A stretch of 64,000 nucleotides of DNA from Tachypleus tridentatus. Lineage: Eukaryota; Arthropoda; Merostomata; Xiphosura; Limulidae. Below, piece by piece: positions 35,951 through 46,559 of this stretch (positions within the stretch are counted from its first letter, which is position 1; each line of letters starts with the position of its first letter). A program made the translations under genes and the position numbers. Below the pieces are notes generated by a model. The model was not told the DNA's origin. It was given only the letters and a program-made list of their open reading frames with translations, and ran no database searches. The stretch is from the NCBI RefSeq assembly GCF_004210375.1, contig NC_134831.1, positions 43,434,035 through 43,498,034 of the forward strand, written 5' to 3'.

Positions 35951-36080
35951 ATTAGTTTGGTACTGATGAGTCTTCTGGTGGATCAGGGATAAGTTTTCGC
36001 ACTTACAAAGCTAAATTTCTAGGTTCGATTATCCTCAGGAGAACAGAGTGCAAATAGCACATTGTGTTGTTTAGCACTAA
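35951..36080 (+). repeat. SINE, family 3, strongly diverged
   Basis: Reads 'ggtactgatgagtcttctgg', 'cacttacaaagctaaatttc', 'aggttcgattatcctcagg', then 'aacagagtgcaaatagcaca' and 'ttgtgttgtttagcac'. The order matches family 3 with many substitutions. Confidence 0.55.
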
Positions 36081-37203
36081 AAAACAAAAATGAGAACAGC
36101 TCCTGATGAAGAAACTTCTACTTTTCAAAAGCACTTATGTTATAGCTTTTTATTTGTTTTCAATTGAGTTTCTTATTAAACGTGTTTTGCTAGCATCACG
36201 ATGGTTAAATTATTAAATACGACCCCCTCCGGTTATGTTTGGGAGTTCATGTAACGGGTTTTATAGCTGTACTCTTGTTTGTTTTTAGGCGTCTTTGAAC
36301 AGACAAACAACAATGTATTACTGAACGTTCTACTCCTAATTGACATGACCACAAGTAATCGTTCCCTCCCCTACTGTGTTGTACCAGTGTTAGTTTTATC
36401 CAGTAATTATTATAGCAGCTTCGGACCAGTCTTTAAGGAAATGTATATACTCAACGAATTGCATGGTCTGTGATTAAATGGCTGGATTTGTCGGTAAAAG
36501 GAACAGCCCGAAGCATGACCTACAAACTTTCCGCCATAACTAGCCCTAACCAGTCAAGCAGGACCCTATTTGAGCCAAACAGGCGTGTTCATAGGAATTG
36601 GCTTTTCTAACAAGTACAAGATGCCCTACTAACATACAGAAGTTTCGAAGTAATGTATTACACTCCTTTACAAAAGAAACAAGTCATCATCTAAATGAAG
36701 CTTGAAACATTTTAAGCATTCTATTCTTCATTCAAACACCTCGAAATGTTCTTTTTTGTTATTAGAAGAAACATAATTTGTTACTTTCGTAAGAAGCATT
36801 ATTTGAGACCTATAACTCGTATTATAATAATATTACAAATATATGTAACATGGACTAAAACATAAGATGAAAAATGAAACTTTGTAATACCTGAATTATT
36901 TCATATTTCTTAGATATTCGAGTGGAATGTTTGAGATTTTTGGGAATTAAGGAAATCCACTTCACTGTACTCGCTATATTAGGTATACGTATTAGCTAAA
37001 CTAAACATGTAGGTATCGCTAAAGATAAAGAATTAAAATTATACAGGCGTTTAAGGTGATTAAAAGTGTTGCGCTAAAAATGACCTCTGACGGAAAAGCA
37101 GGATGACGACCGGCATCACTCCAATAAATAAACGGTATATGGAAATGTAAAGATATAATCCCATAATGGTAGATAAATACCACAACCATAATTTTACATG
37201 CAC
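36081..37203. other. Non-coding stretch, nothing recognised
   Basis: A 64-codon frame at 36279-36473 has no motif. No repeats were identified. Confidence 0.4.
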
Positions 37204-37330
37204 GTGCAGTGACACAGTGGTAAGTCTGCTGACTAAAACTGCTAAAAACCAGGTTTCGATATCCTTGGTGAGCAGAGCACGGATAGACCATTGTGTAGCT
37301 TTGTGCTTAATTCCAACTAACCAACCAACC
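37204..37330 (+). repeat. SINE, family 3, good copy with CCAA tail
   Basis: Contains 'cagtgacacagtggtaagtc', box B-like GGTTTCGATATCC, 'gagcagagcacggatagacc' and 'tgtgtagctttgtgcttaat', ending in 'aactaaccaaccaaccaaaa'. Confidence 0.85.
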
Positions 37331-37804
37331 AAAACTATATAAGGGCTATCTGCGCTGGCCGTTCCTGATTTTTGAACTGAATTGCTAAAGGGCAGGTAAC
37401 CAGTTAATTGCAGCTACATCTGATTTTGGGGGTACTCTAATTGGATACTGGAATTTACCTGTTAGTCTCATAAAGCATTTTCGTTCCCAAAGAACGGAGA
37501 GCAATTTTTCAACAACTGATACAGAACTCTTGAATTCGCACTCCGGCTCGCTTAACCCTAAACCACGCCTATTGTTAAGAGGATGGAATAATGACTTTAG
37601 AGTAGTTGCGCTATAGATTATAAGTGTTGTTAACCAGCTATCCTGACCTTGACATTAAGTAGAAATTATACGGTTCTGACAAAATTAACTGGTTTTAGTT
37701 GCGTAAGGTAAACTCTTCGTAAAATAGAAATTACTGAACAGGTTGTATTTTATCCCTTTTTACCAGAGTTAATAGTTGTTAATGTAAGTGCTAAGATAAC
37801 GGTT
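37331..37804. other. Non-coding stretch with a possible SINE scrap
   Basis: 'gggctatctgcgctggccgt' at about 37346 looks like the minus-strand body of a family 1 SINE cut short. The rest is unrecognised. Confidence 0.35.
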
Positions 37805-38087
37805 GGGCCCGGCACAGCCAGGTGGGTTAAGGCGTGCGACTCGTAATTTGAGGGTCGCGGGTTCGCATTCCCGTCGCACCAAACATGCTCGCCTTTTCAT
37901 CCGTGGGGGCATTATAATGTAAAGGTCAATCCCACTATTCGTTCATAAAAGAGTAGCCCAAGAGTTGGCGGTGGGTGGTGGTGACTAGTTGCCTTCTCTC
38001 TAGTCTTACACTGCTAAATAAGGGACAGCTAGCGCAGATAGCCCTCGAATAGCTTTGCACGAAATTCAAAAACAAAAACAAAACAGA
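37805..38087 (+). repeat. SINE, family 1, full length
   Basis: A complete reference-quality copy: head 'gggcccggcacagccaggtg', box B GGGTTCGCATTCC, full body, and tail 'caaaaacaaaaacaaaac'. Confidence 0.94.
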
Positions 38088-38837
38088 TTAAGGTTGACTA
38101 TTAAATGTATCCTGAGGACAATATGGCCTGATTAACAAAGGTCATAATCCTTTTTTCTTGTTTTACCGAGTTGTTAATATATATGGAGATTTCACAAATG
38201 ATCAAAGAAATTGAGTTAAAGGTGAAGAATTTGCAAGATATTCTAATTATATTTTTACATTGAAAATCCTCATTTAAGTGATTAAGATTTTATATCGTTC
38301 ATTACCGATACGATTCACATGTTATTTCAAATTGTTTAATCTTATATGTTTGCTTACATCAAAATTTAATGTAGAGAACCGATTACAAATTTGGCTGATT
38401 CATTTTTCGTATAAATTTCATAGGGGATCGCAATAGTAAGTAATGGTATCAACTACAACATTGCTGGTATTTTTGTTTGGTATTTTAGGAATTCTTTTAG
38501 GGATTGCAGTCCCTTATGCTAACGAGTACTTCCAAATCATGGAATTTGGGGATTATATTAACCCTCTACAGGTTTATGAGGTATCTTTGATGCCCCTGAG
38601 TTTTATCTTCTCACATTGGTGACTGTCAACAAAATTACGTTACATTGCAACCGATACTATTTATTTATTAAATTTCATTGAAAACTAATAGAAAGTTGCT
38701 CGTACTCAGATATGATGGCTTACACTCTGAAAATTGAATAAGCCTTTTACTATTTCTTTCAAACGTTCATACTGTGAAGTAAGAGTATTAAACGTTTAAA
38801 ATCTTTTAAATCTCTTAGGGATTTTGATTATTTTAGC
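38088..38837. other. Non-coding stretch, nothing recognised
   Basis: AT-rich DNA with no motif-bearing open frame. Confidence 0.4.
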
Positions 38838-38945
38838 CGAAAACTACTCAATGAGCTTATTTGCGCTCTCTATTCCGCGAGGAATTCAATCCTGGATTAT
38901 AGTATTGTAATACCGTAAACTTATCTCTAATGCATTGGTGTACAC
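38838..38945 (-). repeat. Probable SINE family 3, very diverged
   Basis: 'tactcaatgagcttatttgc', 'gctctctattccgcgaggaa', 'tcaatcctggattatagtat' and 'tgtaataccgtaaacttatc' follow the family 3 minus-strand order with heavy decay. Confidence 0.45.
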
Positions 38946-39589
38946 CAATTTCATATATTCCTATTATTATTATTTTTAATTAATTAAGTTAGAAAGTTTC
39001 AATTACCTTTGATTAAGATGAAATAGAACGTGAATACATAAATATTTAAAATACCGGCCTGGATATCAAAAATTGAGCTACTGAAATCCAGAGATTTGGA
39101 AATAAAAGATTTGTGGATTTTAAACTCTAGGTTTTATAGTAACTAGAAAGTCATAAAAACAGACTCAATTTGGTGCATATGTAATTCAACGAAATGTGTT
39201 TTAAACTCATGAGACTGCTCTCTCCATTGGGTACTAGTGCTTCACAATCATTTGGTATGAATGGTTACAAAAATTAAAGTACCGAATCCTCTCTGTCTAT
39301 ATATAGGTTAGCTCGTTGGTATCATGTAAGAGAGGAAATGAAAATTACAGAATGTCTTTGTACATATACTGGCACTTTACCGTATCATAAGACACGACTT
39401 ACGCTGTTTTTTTTTTTTTTTGTTAAAAATATAACCACCAGAATCATTATAAGACCTTCAACTACGACAGTATAAAAGTTATCTGTAAACAAGTTTTAAG
39501 AAATTTAATTATTTGGAAATATTTACCATAAATAACACAAGAAGCTATGATGGTTTTCTACTTTAATAGTTTAGCCTCTTTCAATGCTG
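38946..39589. other. Non-coding stretch with T17 homopolymer
   Basis: A T run of about 17 lies near 39405-39421. Nothing else was recognised. Confidence 0.4.
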
Positions 39590-40312
39590 TAGTGTGTTGT
39601 TATTAAATATAGACTAACAACATACTTTGTTATTTAATACAGATTAACAACTTATACATTTGTTATTTAATACAGATTAACAACTTATACATTTGTTATT
39701 TAATACAGATTAACAACGTAGATATTTGTTATTTAATATAGATTGACAACCTATACATTTATTATTTAATATAGATTGACAACCTATACATTTATTATTT
39801 AATTTGGATTAATAACGAAGACAGTTCTTATCAAATATAGATTAATAACAGAGACATTTCTTTTTAAATATAGACTAACAATAGACATTTCTTATTAAAT
39901 ATAAAGTAATAAGTTATTCATTGCTATTTAATGTAGATTAACAACCCAGACATTTGTTATTTAATATAGATTAATAACGAAGAAACTTGTTATTGAATAC
40001 ATATTAACAATCTAGATATTTGTTATTTAATATTGATTAACAACGTAAACACTGGTTATTAAATATAGACCAACAACCTATACATTTGTTATTTAATTTG
40101 GATTAATAATGAAGACATTTGTTATCAAGTATAGATTAATAACCTAGACATTTGTTATTAACTATAGACTAACAATAAACATTTCTTATTAAATATAAAT
40201 TAATAACTTATTCATTACTATTTAATATAGATTAACACGGTAGACACTTGTTATTGAATTTATATTAACAACCTAGATATGTGTTATTTAATATTGATTA
40301 ACAACGTAAGCT
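39590..40312. repeat. ~33-bp AT-rich minisatellite, about 20 copies
   Basis: The unit is approximately 'acatttgttatttaatayag' followed by 'attaacaacctat'. Early copies are nearly identical (for example 39650-39710), later ones diverged and slightly variable in length. The array ends exactly where a SINE tail fragment begins. Confidence 0.85.
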
Positions 40313-40315
40313 AAA

Positions 40316-40380
40316 TTAGGGACAGCTAGTGCAGATAGCCCTCGTATAGCTTTGCGCGAAATTCAAAACGCAAACAAATT
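40316..40380 (+). repeat. SINE, family 1, 3' end only
   Basis: Only 'ctaaattagggacagctagt' to 'gcgaaattcaaaacgcaaac' is present, i.e. the last ~65 bases. Its 5' boundary is the 33-bp array. Confidence 0.85.
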
Positions 40381-40629
40381 GTTTGTCGTTTGATTTATCG
40401 AGATCATATGGCGATTACATAACACATAAAGCAAGAGTTTGACTACATTTTAAATCTTTTGTCACTCAACAGCACCCACAGTTCACAGGAGTTGGCTAGT
40501 TTACTTATGGTAAGCATTTTGATCTTGCTTGCTCTGGTTATCATACATAGAGGTCAACGAGCCGGACTGTGGATCTGCGGTATCAGTTCCAAAAAACCAA
40601 ACAAAAACGCTTCGTATTTTCGGGTTGTA

Positions 40630-40790
40630 GATGAGTTATAAGAGTGACGGTAAAGTCCGACTATTCAGTTAGAAAAAGTAACCCAGGAGTTGGTAGTGGG
40701 TGCCGTTGAGTGACTACATTTTCCCTAGTCCGTGACTTCAAAATTATTGACGGCCAGCTCGCTAGCTTTGCTTGAAAATGTAAAATAACT
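40630..40790 (+). repeat. SINE, family 1 related, diverged
   Basis: 'aagagtgacggtaaagtccg', 'gtaacccaggagttggtagt', 'tgagtgactacattttccct' and 'ttgacggccagctcgctagc' follow the family 1 body, with the head lost or unrecognisable. Confidence 0.7.
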
Positions 40791-41887
40791 CGTTCTATTT
40801 AGATGATGATCATGGAAGTATTCAAATTTAATTGTGTTCACATTTTGTAGATCATGTAAGAGGAAGCTCATTACATTTTTAAAATATCTTCCCTGTTTAT
40901 AAAACTTGCTTGAATTACAATCAATAAACTATCAATATTATGAAGGGAGTGCACTCTATATGATTCTCTCCTGTATAGAAATGTATCATGAATTTAATTA
41001 TCTTATCGATGAGTCATGAATGAGATCAGTATAATAATTTAATAATAACTATTCATATAACAATAATGGAGAGCAAACTAAGGATCAACGTTACCAACAT
41101 TTGATTAAGATATTTAGCAGAACAAAGAAAATCAGCATATACCTCTATTAAAGCTAAGCCAGTTAGCGAATCACTCTCGAAACATTAAGATTCCTATTCA
41201 CATGATTAAAACGAAACCTATTTTTATTTTAACAAATGACACGAAGTTCTCTTCAACTCGAGCATTGAAAAGAGTGTGAGTGAGTGATACGGAATATGAT
41301 GATTACAAAATTAGGTTTTTATTTATTGCTATGGTTATGGGATACATAGATAACAAAATTAGATTAACAACGTGGTCGTGCAAGGTTTTACAGTACACCT
41401 TCTTCAGCCCCATCCCTCGTAGAACAGTTACTGTACACATACTTACATACGTGCGCTCGTGTATTGCTTTTGTCAACTTACTGCTTGTCAAGTCAGATTT
41501 ATAATGAAATTGCTTAAGCTATATAGTATGGGGACGTACAATTCTACTTTCAGGGGTAGTTAGGGCAAAGAAGCTCAGCCTTTTCAACTTTGTGACGCTT
41601 TCAGTATAACGTACAAGAAAAAAGTAGAAGAAAATTCGTCATAAACAGAATATGCAGACAGAATCACGTAAAGAAATTATCAGTTTCTTTTTGGGTATTT
41701 TAAAATAATTGGTGAAGAATTTGTTTAAAATATTTTAATTTACCATTTGTTTTATCGGAAATTATGTTTACCTGCTGTAAGTAATTTTAGAAGAACGATT
41801 TTTGTTTGATCTTCCTTTCATGGTTACATTCCCAACTGTATACCGAATTAAATAATAATAAAAACATATACTTATAGCATTTCCAGT
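40791..41887. other. Non-coding stretch, nothing recognised
   Basis: Overlapping frames on both strands at 41280-41504 have no motif. No repeat was recognised. Confidence 0.4.
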
Positions 41888-42103
41888 CTGATGAGTATCA
41901 GTCAGGTTTGTGCACGCAATGTATGTATGTCTCAGGTTGGGTTAGGAATTCTGTCCGACCACTGTGATTGGTTGGTTTCACAACTGTCTCACTGCGCATG
42001 TTTGTGGGGAGGTATCTCATACGAAGAGATAGAGGCTTTCTATAATTCGTGGAAGTTGTTTGCTAAGTTTTGGATCTTGGATTATTTTGGTCTTTCTAAT
42101 AAA
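41888..42103 (+). promoter_or_regulatory. Candidate promoter or first exon (speculative)
   Basis: A GC-richer island in AT-rich DNA. It holds an inverted CCAAT-like box (TGATTGGTTGG at about 41963), an NRF-1-like CTGCGCATGTTT (about 41993) and, at its end, a good splice-donor match (AAAG followed by GTGAGTTT at 42103/42104). An acceptor-like 'catttccag' precedes it at 41879-41887. An 80-codon frame crosses it without a known motif. It could be the non-coding first exon of the gene at 55 kb, or chance. Confidence 0.2.
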
Positions 42104-42435
42104 GGTGAGTTTTATTTATTTTATAATTATTGAGAGTTTTACTTATTTGAAATCTACTCAACAGAACCAAATCATTTATAAAGAAGCAAACGAATTTGAC
42201 AAGCGCACACTTGTTGAAACTACAGAGGCTCAGCGGACGTTGCACCTGGCAGATATATCTAGGTAGGAACCATGACAAAAGGTCTCATTCGGTGGTTCAA
42301 ACACACCTTGATTGGCAAGTTTGTGTATGTATATATATATATCATATGAATTCATGAGGTTAACAATATTGTGCTTCTAAAAATACATATACACTAATAT
42401 TGAAAATCTAGTGCGGGCTATAAACACATTTTTAA
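42104..42435. other. Non-coding stretch with TA microsatellite
   Basis: A short TA run lies near 42328-42344. Open frames here have no motif. Confidence 0.4.
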
Positions 42436-42668
42436 TACCGGGCGTGGCCAAGTATTTAGCGTGCTTTTTTGTGAATATAAAGGTCCCAAGTTCGCGGTCC
42501 GTTGCCACAGAAATGTGCTCCGCGTTCTGGTATCGTGAGTACTATACGAGTGACGGCCAGAGTTAGCGGTAGGTACTGTTGGTTAGCTGCCTTCCCTCTA
42601 GCCTACCAGTTAAAAATTGGGATGGCTATGCACATATAACTCTTTGTAAAGCTTTGCGTGACCATACA
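42436..42668 (+). repeat. SINE, family 1 related, old copy
   Basis: 'taccgggcgtggccaagtat' (head), 'gtcccaagttcgcggtccgt' (degraded box B), 'acgagtgacggccagagtta', 'ggttagctgccttccctcta' and 'taaagctttgcgtgaccata' keep the element order. About 40 bases of the middle (the TTGGTAAAAGAGTAG part) are missing. Confidence 0.75.
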
Positions 42669-43107
42669 AAACTCCAATATTTTTAAAACCAAACGAATAT
42701 TTTCTCTCAAAGCCTTTTTAAGAGAGCCATTTTCCCTTATAGCGAAGATAAAATTTTAAACTTCAATAATTGTCGTTTTTAACAAATTCAATTAGAAGGC
42801 TCTGAAAAACATAATGATGTAAAGCAGAAGTTTACTTCAAAAAATAGAATTTCTCAATACAACATTTTAAAATAAGCTGTTACATTTAGTCATAAATAGC
42901 TAAACTTAGCTTGTAATTCCTGTGTTTAAGGTAACTATTGAAAGCACGACCTACGGATATTTTTCATCATTTACGGATTTCTGTCTATTATAGCTGTGGG
43001 CTCTTATTTGATATATCACAGATAACATCCTCGTTGCTGATGTTTGTATCTACACGGTTCGCATAGTGTCAGATTAGTTTTGTTTTTACTGTTGTCTTGG
43101 TTGTAGT
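42669..43107. other. Non-coding stretch, nothing recognised
   Basis: AT-rich spacer between two SINEs. Confidence 0.4.
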
Positions 43108-43372
43108 GGGGGCCGGCATGCCAGGTGGTGAAGGAGCTCGACTCATAATCTGAGGGTCGTGAGTTCGAATCCCTGTCATATCAAACATGTTCGCTTTTTT
43201 AAATGTGGGGGCACTCTAATGTTACAATCACTCCCGTAATTTTTCGGTAAAAGATTAGTTCAAAATTTAGCGGTGGGTGGTGTTGACTAGCTGCCTTCCC
43301 TGTAGTCTTACAGTTAGAGAGGGCTAGGGTAGATAATCCTAGTGTATCTTTGCGCGAAATTCTAAACAAACT
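43108..43372 (+). repeat. SINE, family 1, full length
   Basis: Head 'ggggccggcatgccaggtgg', box B GAGTTCGAATCCC, full body with several substitutions, and tail 'aaattctaaacaaac'. Confidence 0.9.
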
Positions 43373-44099
43373 TTTATAGTAGGTTTAAATCTTTGCAGTG
43401 TTAGCTCTACATTCTCAACAACTAGTTTCTAGCATTTGCAACATATACTTTAAAAATAAACCTGTCATCTAAGGTGCTAGACATATTTTTAATAACACAC
43501 ATACGCATATAAATAAAATCGCAATTCACCATTTGCCGCTAATTGAGGGAAGATAGTTAATCCAAATAAAACGGAATAAAATAAATAAATAAAATATATA
43601 ACTATGAATGTAATGATAAGTCAAACCTAAATTTAGAATTCATACATAGCATTTAAAAAGATCTTTAGGCTAAATATTACTACTGTTAAATAAACCGGCT
43701 GCAGAAAGTAAATGATAGTTTTAAATGTGGGACAAGTTTTAATTTCATTTTATTTTATTCTTCTTGAGCGTTGCGAATAGAGATTAAATATGAAATACTG
43801 TATTTTTACGTCTGTCTGAGTCCTACGTCGACAGATACCTCTTTTTCTAAAGCAAAGTTTACTTTTTCTGTATCTATGTTTTCGATATCTCCTTTTACTG
43901 GTCTATCTTTTAAGAATATCGCCTTTGGTTTTTGATTTTGATGTGTAATAAACGTTTACGTTAAGGAGACCAACATTCGCTGGCAAATGCAACATGTTCC
44001 TACCACATAATCCTATCCCAACATGACCAGTTTTGATACCAGGAAAATCGTGAAAGCATAGAAATATCGAAAACTATCTATATCACTGGTTGAAACCTG
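43373..44099. other. Non-coding stretch, nothing recognised
   Basis: AT-rich DNA leading into the ~150-bp array. Confidence 0.4.
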
Positions 44100-45300
44100 T
44101 AAGAAGGTATATTTGCACCAAATCCCATGTAAGTTGGTTAACTCGTACATAAATAGTTCACGAAAACCTCAAATTATGCTTTCTTCGCTGAAAGGCTCAG
44201 CAAAAGAAAACAATTCTAAAATTGTCTATATCTCCATTTTGGGACCCGCAAAAAGTATCTTTGAATTAAATCTCACGTCACTTGGTCGAAATACGACCAA
44301 GAAACGGACCAAAATCCTAAAAACATATGTTTTAGTGACCTTTTGACTCATCTACTACGACCAAAAATTGACATATTCGACATTTTTGTATACATATGTG
44401 TGGGTTCTGTGTACCAAATCCCATAAAAATTGGCTGAAATATGGCGGAGTAATCGTAAAAAAATATATAAAATTATACTCTGTTGTACCTTGACCTTCCT
44501 ATAATTACTAAAAAATGGACAAATCCAAAATTTTTGCTTCTCAATGTATTGCCTGTAGAAAAAAATCTTTACCAATTTCCATGAAAATTTAGTCGAAACA
44601 AGGATAAGTAAATGACCGGAAGATCCTAAAATCATGGATTCCTCTAAAATGACGAAAAATGGGCATATTTGACATTTTTGTATCTACGAGTATGTATTTG
44701 TTTGTTTGTTTTTGAATTTCGCACAAAGCTACTCGAGGGCTATCTGTGCTAGCCGTCCCTAATTTAGCAGTGTAAGACTAGAGGGAAGGCAGCTAGTCAT
44801 CACCACTCACCGCCAACTCTTGGGCTACTCTTTTACCAACGAATAGTGGGATTGACCATCACATTATAACGCCCCCACGGCTGAAAGGGCGATGCGAACC
44901 CGCGACCCTCAGATTACGAGTCGCACGCCTTAACACGTTTGGCTATGCCTGGCCTGTATGTATGTAAACGAATTCTGTAGAAAGGTGCGCTTGTACTAGA
45001 TTTCGCGTAAATTCGTTGAAATAGGTTGAAGTCAAAAAAATAAAATTATGCTGTGGGTCCTGTATGAAAGTATCTTTGTACCAAATCCCATGTAAATTGG
45101 TCGAACTATGGCCAAGTAATCGTTCAAAATTCTCAGAAATATACTTTTGGCGAGTTCTAATTCTTTAAGAAGACTCAATTTTTTTTTTGTATGTTGATAC
45201 ATTAAGCGCATGAAAATTTGCATTTGTTTGTTTCGCACAGGATATCAAAATATATATTTTTGGGTTGTTTGACGTCTGATCCCATAAAATCCTCAGAAAG
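44100..45300. repeat. Degenerate ~150-bp tandem array, split by a SINE
   Basis: A recurring phrase like 'ttgtaccaaatcccatgtaa' plus 'attggtcgaaatatgg' appears near 44112, 44258, 44412, 44569, 44990 and 45071, mostly about 150 bases apart once the SINE at 44698-44954 is removed. Each unit also carries an 'atggacatattcgacatttt'-like segment. Long open frames on both strands here are by-products of the array. Confidence 0.65.
44698..44954 (-). repeat. SINE, family 1, with internal deletion
   Basis: Minus-strand copy from 'ttgtttgtttgtttttgaat' to the head at 44954. About 20 bases just behind box B (the AAACATGCTCG region) are absent: 'gaaagggcgatgcgaacccg' joins the flanks. GTATGTAT-like sequence flanks both ends. 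Confidence 0.92.
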
Positions 45301-46078
45301 ACATCACCTAGCCATGCCAGGCTAGCTTAAAGAAGTGATTTTTGTTTTCTTCTCTCCTTACTTTTGATATGAAAAGTAACACTACTCTTGTGCAATCTCT
45401 CTCGATATATTCGTGCATGTCCATACGCAAACATTTCAACTAATTGGCAAGTATATAAGAGCGACTATAAGAAACTTGCCCTCTTGATTTCAAAACCTGA
45501 ATGCTAGAAGCCTTGCCATGCAGCGAAATGACGTTGTAGGTTTGTGAAATGTTGAAAAGGATTTCCCTTTGTTCTTTAATTTATCTATGAACTGTTCAAT
45601 TATTGGTAAGTATGTGTTACAAGGTTTTATGAAAGATATCTTGTAGATGTGTTTTGATGACGAGTGTGTATTTCATTAGGCTAAGATGTTTGTGTGGAAA
45701 GAATAAAAAGTTAGTTAGATCTGCTTGTTTAAAATTTGTAGAAGTTGACAATAATTCCAAACCAGTTAGTGCTCAAGTACTACTTTGACTTAGTAAGTGC
45801 ATCATCAGGATGTAGGCTTCACAAATATTTAGAGTGTGTTGAGTAACGTGTGAGCTCAATGTCATGAAGTCAGATTCGACTGAGGGTAAAATATTTCTGG
45901 AAACCGTATCTTTTTGATGCATGTGAAACTTATGTTGTTATGTTGAATTGTGGAACATTTAATGAGTCACTATAACTCATTTATATTTCCGATGCAGCAT
46001 AACATTTTTATTATTCGGTACATTGTAAGTCATCTTAGAACGGTATATGAAAATTAGACCATGATTAATTAATTATAG
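45301..46078. other. Non-coding stretch with a decayed hammerhead-like core
   Basis: Minus-strand 45808-45783 carries CTGATGA, a perfect 4-bp hairpin (ACTT-act-AAGT) and AAAG; see the ncRNA entry. Nothing else was recognised. Confidence 0.35.
45783..45808 (-). ncRNA. Hammerhead-ribozyme-like core, decayed
   Basis: On the minus strand: CTGATGA, then TGC, a stem ACTT/AAGT with a 3-base loop, C, then AAAG where a hammerhead needs GAAA. Penelope-like elements are known to carry minimal hammerheads in their terminal repeats, and this window contains PLE fossils. One or two substitutions would have destroyed cleavage. No stem I or III partner was verified. Confidence 0.25.
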
Positions 46079-46332
46079 GACCTGGTATGACCACGTGGTT
46101 AGGGCGCTCGACTCGTAATCTGAAGGTCGTGGTTTCAAATTCTAGTCGCACCAAACATGCTCGACCTTTCAGCTATGGGGGCATTATAATGTTACAGTCA
46201 ATTCAATCATTTGTTGATAAAAGAGTTGGTGGTGAGTGATGATAACTACCTGCCTTCTCTCTAGTCTTACAGTGCTAAATTAGGGAGGGCTAGAGCAGAT
46301 AGCCCTTGTGTAACTGTCGTGAAATTCAAAAG
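46079..46332 (+). repeat. SINE, family 1, full length
   Basis: Head 'ggacctggtatgaccacgtg', degraded box B (GGTTTCAAATTC), full body lacking a few bases around TTGGTAAAAGAG, and tail 'gaaattcaaaagaaacagac'. Confidence 0.9.
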
Positions 46333-46559
46333 AAACAGACTATTAGTTATAGGTGAGTGATACAATTTTCTAATTAATCAATAATTAATTGATTGAAAAT
46401 TAAATACTTATTTTAAGTTAAAAGATTTTCTTAAAATAAAAAGCTTTATTGTTTCCGCTGCATGAGATAGGACTGAGAAAAACACATCTTGTCATCATTG
46501 AAATCGGTGCTCAATTTTGAAATAAATGAGTATATTTTACTAATATTTCTCCCTCCCTT
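46333..46559. other. Non-coding spacer
   Basis: AT-rich; nothing recognised. Confidence 0.4.

Noticed and set aside
37805..37875. tRNA-like sequences at SINE heads considered as tRNA genes
   Set aside because: Each continues into a SINE body and tail, the cloverleaf is imperfect, and the copies are dispersed with target duplications.
44113..45238. Several 60-95 codon frames on both strands
   Set aside because: All lie in the degenerate ~150-bp array and follow its periodicity.
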